Positions 61,723 to 64,000 of a DNA stretch of 64,000 bases are shown here, piece after piece; the first letter of the stretch is position 1, and every line of letters starts with the position of its first letter. The stretch is taken from assembly GCF_026626305.1 (NCBI RefSeq), contig NZ_JAPNUE010000002.1:62001-126000 (forward strand). Direction: 5' to 3'. Both the position numbers and the translations under genes were made by a program. The notes below the pieces were generated by a model. The model was not told the origin of the DNA. It saw only the letters and a list, made by a program, of their open reading frames with translations, and did not search any database. The stretch is from Frigidibacter sp. RF13. Lineage in GTDB: Bacteria; Pseudomonadota; Alphaproteobacteria; Rhodobacterales; Rhodobacteraceae.

Positions 61723-62802
61723 ATGTCCAAAGCAAACACCTTTGAACTTCAGATGTTTCAACTGATCAACGGCGAGCGCGCCGCGATCGGTTTGTCGCCC
61801 CTGACGCTCAACGACCGGCTGAATGATTCGGCCGAGACTCACAGGCGGTCGATCCTCTACAGCGACGTCTTTTCGCATACCGGCGTGGACGGATCTTCGC
61901 CGCAGGATCGTATGGAGGGTGCGGGATACAGATTCGAGGGCAGCTGGCGGTCGGGCGAGAACATCGCCTTCCAGAGCGAGCGTGGCCAGCCCGGCTTGTC
62001 CGATGACGTGATCGACCTGCACCGGGGGCTGATGAACAGCCCAGGCCATCGTGCGAACATCCTCAATCCTGAATTCAAGGAAATCGGGATCGGGCTCGAG
62101 CAGGGAGATTTCACAAGCGAGGGCACAACATTCGATTCGGTGGTGGTCACGCAGAATTTCGCCACCAGCGATGCGCCGAACGGGGCGCCGGAGGAGCCGC
62201 CTGCACCGGACGGGGATATGATCGCCGAAGCTCCCGATATCAGTCCGGCGCCCGATGGCAGTGACACCGGCAGTCCGGGTGGCACGCCCGAGACGGACCT
62301 GCCCGTGCCTGATGGGGCGGTTCCGGACGAGGATGTCACGGCGCGGACACCGCACTCTGACCCGATGCCGGATCACTGCGATGACACCGATCAGCCGGAC
62401 GAAGAGGTGGTCGTTGCCACCGGCGAAGCGCCCAATGTCGACGACGGTTGCGACGGCCTTCCCGCCGGGGATGACAGGACCGGCGTGACCGATGACGGAG
62501 GGGCGCCGATTGCCACGGGCAATGTCGTCGATCACGCCCAGCTTCTCGCCGATCTGCTCAAGCGCGGGTACGGCGACGGACAGGCGGATGATCCCGATAC
62601 ATTCAGCTTCAGGCACGATCCCGTCCAGCCCGGCGCCGACGCTGACGGATGGCAGCCTGAGATGACGCCCTGGGCCGCTGATCCGGCAGTGCCGTCCGAA
62701 CTGGCGGCGGCAAGGTTCGACGTGGACATGTTCCTGCAGCAGCTCGCCGTTACGTACCATGGCGGTTGGCAGCCCCATCACCCCTGCCACGAAGTCGCCT
62801 GA
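61723..62802 (+). CDS. CAP/SCP-domain protein with acidic C-terminal extension
   Basis: A 359-residue protein. The first 155 residues are a CAP domain: LINGERAAIGLSPLTLNDRL, FSHTGVDGSSPQDRM, SGENIAF, SPGHRANILNPEFKEIGIG, with the two His and the Glu of the CAP cavity. The remaining 200 residues are rich in Asp, Pro and Gly (e.g. PAPDGDMIAEAPDISPAPDG), then close in a folded-looking segment FDVDMFLQQLAVTYHGGW. No signal peptide is visible, so export, if any, would need a C-terminal signal. Function is unknown. AAAGGAAAG precedes the ATG. Confidence 0.8.
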   Translation: MSKANTFELQMFQLINGERAAIGLSPLTLNDRLNDSAETHRRSILYSDVFSHTGVDGSSPQDRMEGAGYRFEGSWRSGENIAFQSERGQPGLSDDVIDLHRGLMNSPGHRANILNPEFKEIGIGLEQGDFTSEGTTFDSVVVTQNFATSDAPNGAPEEPPAPDGDMIAEAPDISPAPDGSDTGSPGGTPETDLPVPDGAVPDEDVTARTPHSDPMPDHCDDTDQPDEEVVVATGEAPNVDDGCDGLPAGDDRTGVTDDGGAPIATGNVVDHAQLLADLLKRGYGDGQADDPDTFSFRHDPVQPGADADGWQPEMTPWAADPAVPSELAAARFDVDMFLQQLAVTYHGGWQPHHPCHEVA

Positions 62803-62805
62803 ACC

Positions 62806-62848
62806 GATGCCGCGGCCCCCGGCAAGGGTCGCCGGGGGCCGCGGCATC
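62806..62848. terminator. bidirectional hairpin terminator between CAP and msrA genes
   Basis: A perfect 18-bp stem (62806-62823 with 62831-62848; GATGCCGCGGCCCCCGGC and its complement) with loop AAGGGTC. It lies 3 bases after the CAP stop and 11 before the msrA stop. It has no T-run, but the stem is very strong and suits both directions. Confidence 0.75.
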
Positions 62849-62859
62849 AGCACTGCATC

Positions 62860-63480
62860 TCAGTGAACGAAGCTTGCCTGGCTGCCCCAAAGCTGCTTCA
62901 CGCGCTGATCGCGACCACAGGCATTGCGGTAGAACGCGTAGGCCGCCGCCTTGGTCTTGGGCCCGCGCCGGGTCAGCACGATCGAACTGCCCTTGTAGTA
63001 ATCCTGATGATAGTCCTCGGCCGGCCAGAATTTCACCGCGTCACGTACGGGCGTCACGATTTTGCGGCCAAGTTCCTTTTCCGCCTTCGCAACCTCTGCC
63101 TCGGCCGCCGCGCGCTGGGCGGCGTTCCTTGCAAAGATCGCCGATGTATAGCTCTCGCCCCGGTCGCAGAACTGCCCGCCCGCGTCCAGAACATCGGTCG
63201 AATGCAGAAATAGGCGCACGATCTCGCTGTAGCTCACCTTGCCCGGATCGAAGGTGATCTTCACGGATTCGAGATGGCCCGAGGTCTCGGACGTCACATC
63301 GTCATAGGTCGGGTTCTTCAGATGCCCGCCGGTATAGCCGGAGATGACCGCACTCACGCCCGGCACGCTTTCGAAGTTCGATTCCAGGCACCAGAAACAG
63401 CCACCGGCAAGGATCGCCGTATCGGCCCGGGCGGCCAGCGGGGCGAAGAACACAGAAATGAAGACCAGGAACGCGCGCAT
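62860..63480 (-). CDS. msrA: peptide methionine sulfoxide reductase MsrA, exported
   Basis: A 206-residue enzyme. GGCFWCLE has the catalytic Cys, and SGYTGG, YHQDYYK are family marks. A signal peptide (MRAFLVFISVFFAPLAARA) indicates a periplasmic enzyme, so it repairs oxidised methionine outside the cytoplasm. The start at 63480 leaves the signal intact. Confidence 0.95.
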   Translation of the reverse strand: MRAFLVFISVFFAPLAARADTAILAGGCFWCLESNFESVPGVSAVISGYTGGHLKNPTYDDVTSETSGHLESVKITFDPGKVSYSEIVRLFLHSTDVLDAGGQFCDRGESYTSAIFARNAAQRAAAEAEVAKAEKELGRKIVTPVRDAVKFWPAEDYHQDYYKGSSIVLTRRGPKTKAAAYAFYRNACGRDQRVKQLWGSQASFVH

Positions 63481-63573
63481 GAAACCCTCCGTTTGCCCAG
63501 CGATGCCCTGTGGCACCGCTCACGGGCAAGTCAGTTTCCCGTGAGCGGGGACGAAACACGCGCGACCAAAGGA

Positions 63574-63607
63574 AAACGGCCCGCGGCACCCAAGCCGCGG
63601 GCCGTTT
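63574..63607 (-). terminator. intrinsic terminator of the right-edge gene
   Basis: A perfect 14-bp stem (AAACGGCCCGCGGC and its complement) with a 6-base loop. Read on the minus strand it is followed by TTTTCC, so it ends the gene whose stop is at 63627. Confidence 0.75.
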
Positions 63608-63626
63608 CAAAATCCATCAAACGCGA

Positions 63627-64000
63627 TCAGCCGCTGGTTTCCGGGCTGTCGGTGATGCCCAGCTGTTCTCGCAGATATTCGATCGTGCCGCGCGTCAGGA
63701 TCCGGCCGTTCGAGGCCTCAAGCAGCGCCTCTTCCTCGGCGAGGCTGAGCGCCTCTGCGTCCGTGACCGCCGTGTCATAATCGATCTGCGCCTCGTCGAC
63801 CGCGGCCTGCAGCGCGTCCAGCTCTTCCTGCGTGGCGGTGCCAGAGGCCGTCGCCTCATCGAGCGCGGTCTGCGCATCGACAAGCGCCTGCCCTGCATCT
63901 TCAACCGCGGCGGCGCCTTCCTGGCTGGCAAGTGCGGCCTCGCGATAGGTGGCGATCCGGCCGACCTGACTGTTCGGCGCGGCATTCTCGAATGCTGTGG
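63627..64000 (-). CDS. C-terminal part of a coiled-coil-like hypothetical protein (runs off the window)
   Basis: An open frame enters at the right edge and ends at 63627, giving the last 124 or so residues. It is Ala-, Glu- and Asp-rich, with heptad-like helix (about AALASQEGAAAVEDAGQAL, VDAQTALDEATAS, LDALQAAVDEAQIDYDTA) and a C-terminal ...RGTIEYLREQLGITDSPETSG. I recognise no family. Its 5' end lies outside. Confidence 0.7.
   Translation of the reverse strand, partial: TAFENAAPNSQVGRIATYREAALASQEGAAAVEDAGQALVDAQTALDEATASGTATQEELDALQAAVDEAQIDYDTAVTDAEALSLAEEEALLEASNGRILTRGTIEYLREQLGITDSPETSG

Overview
This is a GC-rich chromosomal window from an alphaproteobacterium, most likely a member of the Rhodobacteraceae (Rhodobacterales). 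The evidence is the gene order (maf-aroE-coaE-dnaQ diverging from hemJ-rho-mnmE-mnmG-rsmG-parA-parB), HslV with a short propeptide, a degenerate second peptide deformylase, HemJ-type haem synthesis, a Tim44-like/MltA/Smr cluster beside fxsA-secB, and heavy use of 1-8 bp gene overlaps. I saw no rRNA, tRNA, insertion sequence, integrase, prophage or CRISPR array.

Layout. 0-4.2 kb: L,D-transpeptidase, PatB-type C-S lyase, two deformylase-family genes and fmt, and a small membrane protein. 4.2-11.9 kb: an SDR, then the rod-shape operon mreB-mreC-mreD-mrdA-rodA with a GhrA-like reductase. 11.9-14.2 kb: SseB-like protein, a UDG-fold protein with four cysteines spaced as for an Fe-S cluster, and a capsule-export-like protein. 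14.3-18.5 kb: hslV, an integral membrane protein, hslU, and a lipoprotein hydrolase. 18.5-22.3 kb: Smr protein, MltA and Tim44-like genes diverging from fxsA-secB-idi. 22.4-28.6 kb: tamA-tamB and a convergent YihY/BrkB protein. 28.7-36.3 kb: xylose module (ROK repressor, xylF-xylH-xylG-xylB-xylA). 36.5-39.9 kb: a sugar-phosphate transferase and maf-aroE-coaE-dnaQ on the minus strand.

The segment at 39.9-40.3 kb is a strong candidate for the chromosomal replication origin: it has no gene, holds a 60-bp stretch with only 11 G/C, contains several near-consensus DnaA boxes, and the conserved genes on both sides point away from it. Downstream, two perfect 16-bp parS sites lie inside the 5' ends of mnmG and rsmG, just before parA-parB. 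The segment therefore looks like the replication and segregation centre of the chromosome.

47.6-52.6 kb: YbaN-family protein, HemW-like radical SAM protein, RidA, RdgB and RNase PH on the minus strand, then hrcA-grpE. 52.6-55.3 kb: a compact phosphonate-oxidation module (TmpA-like Fe/2OG dioxygenase and TmpB/PhnZ-like HD oxygenase) with a divergent LysR regulator. 55.3-61.2 kb: mutS, a malic enzyme-phosphotransacetylase fusion, and a PfkB sugar kinase. 61.2-64 kb: a decayed oxidoreductase fragment, a CAP-domain protein with a long acidic tail, periplasmic MsrA, and the 3' part of a coiled-coil-like gene running off the window.

Much of the window is core growth machinery (origin, segregation, cell-wall elongation, outer-membrane assembly, proteolysis, tRNA modification). 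The xylose and phosphonate modules are catabolic add-ons, each with its own regulator.
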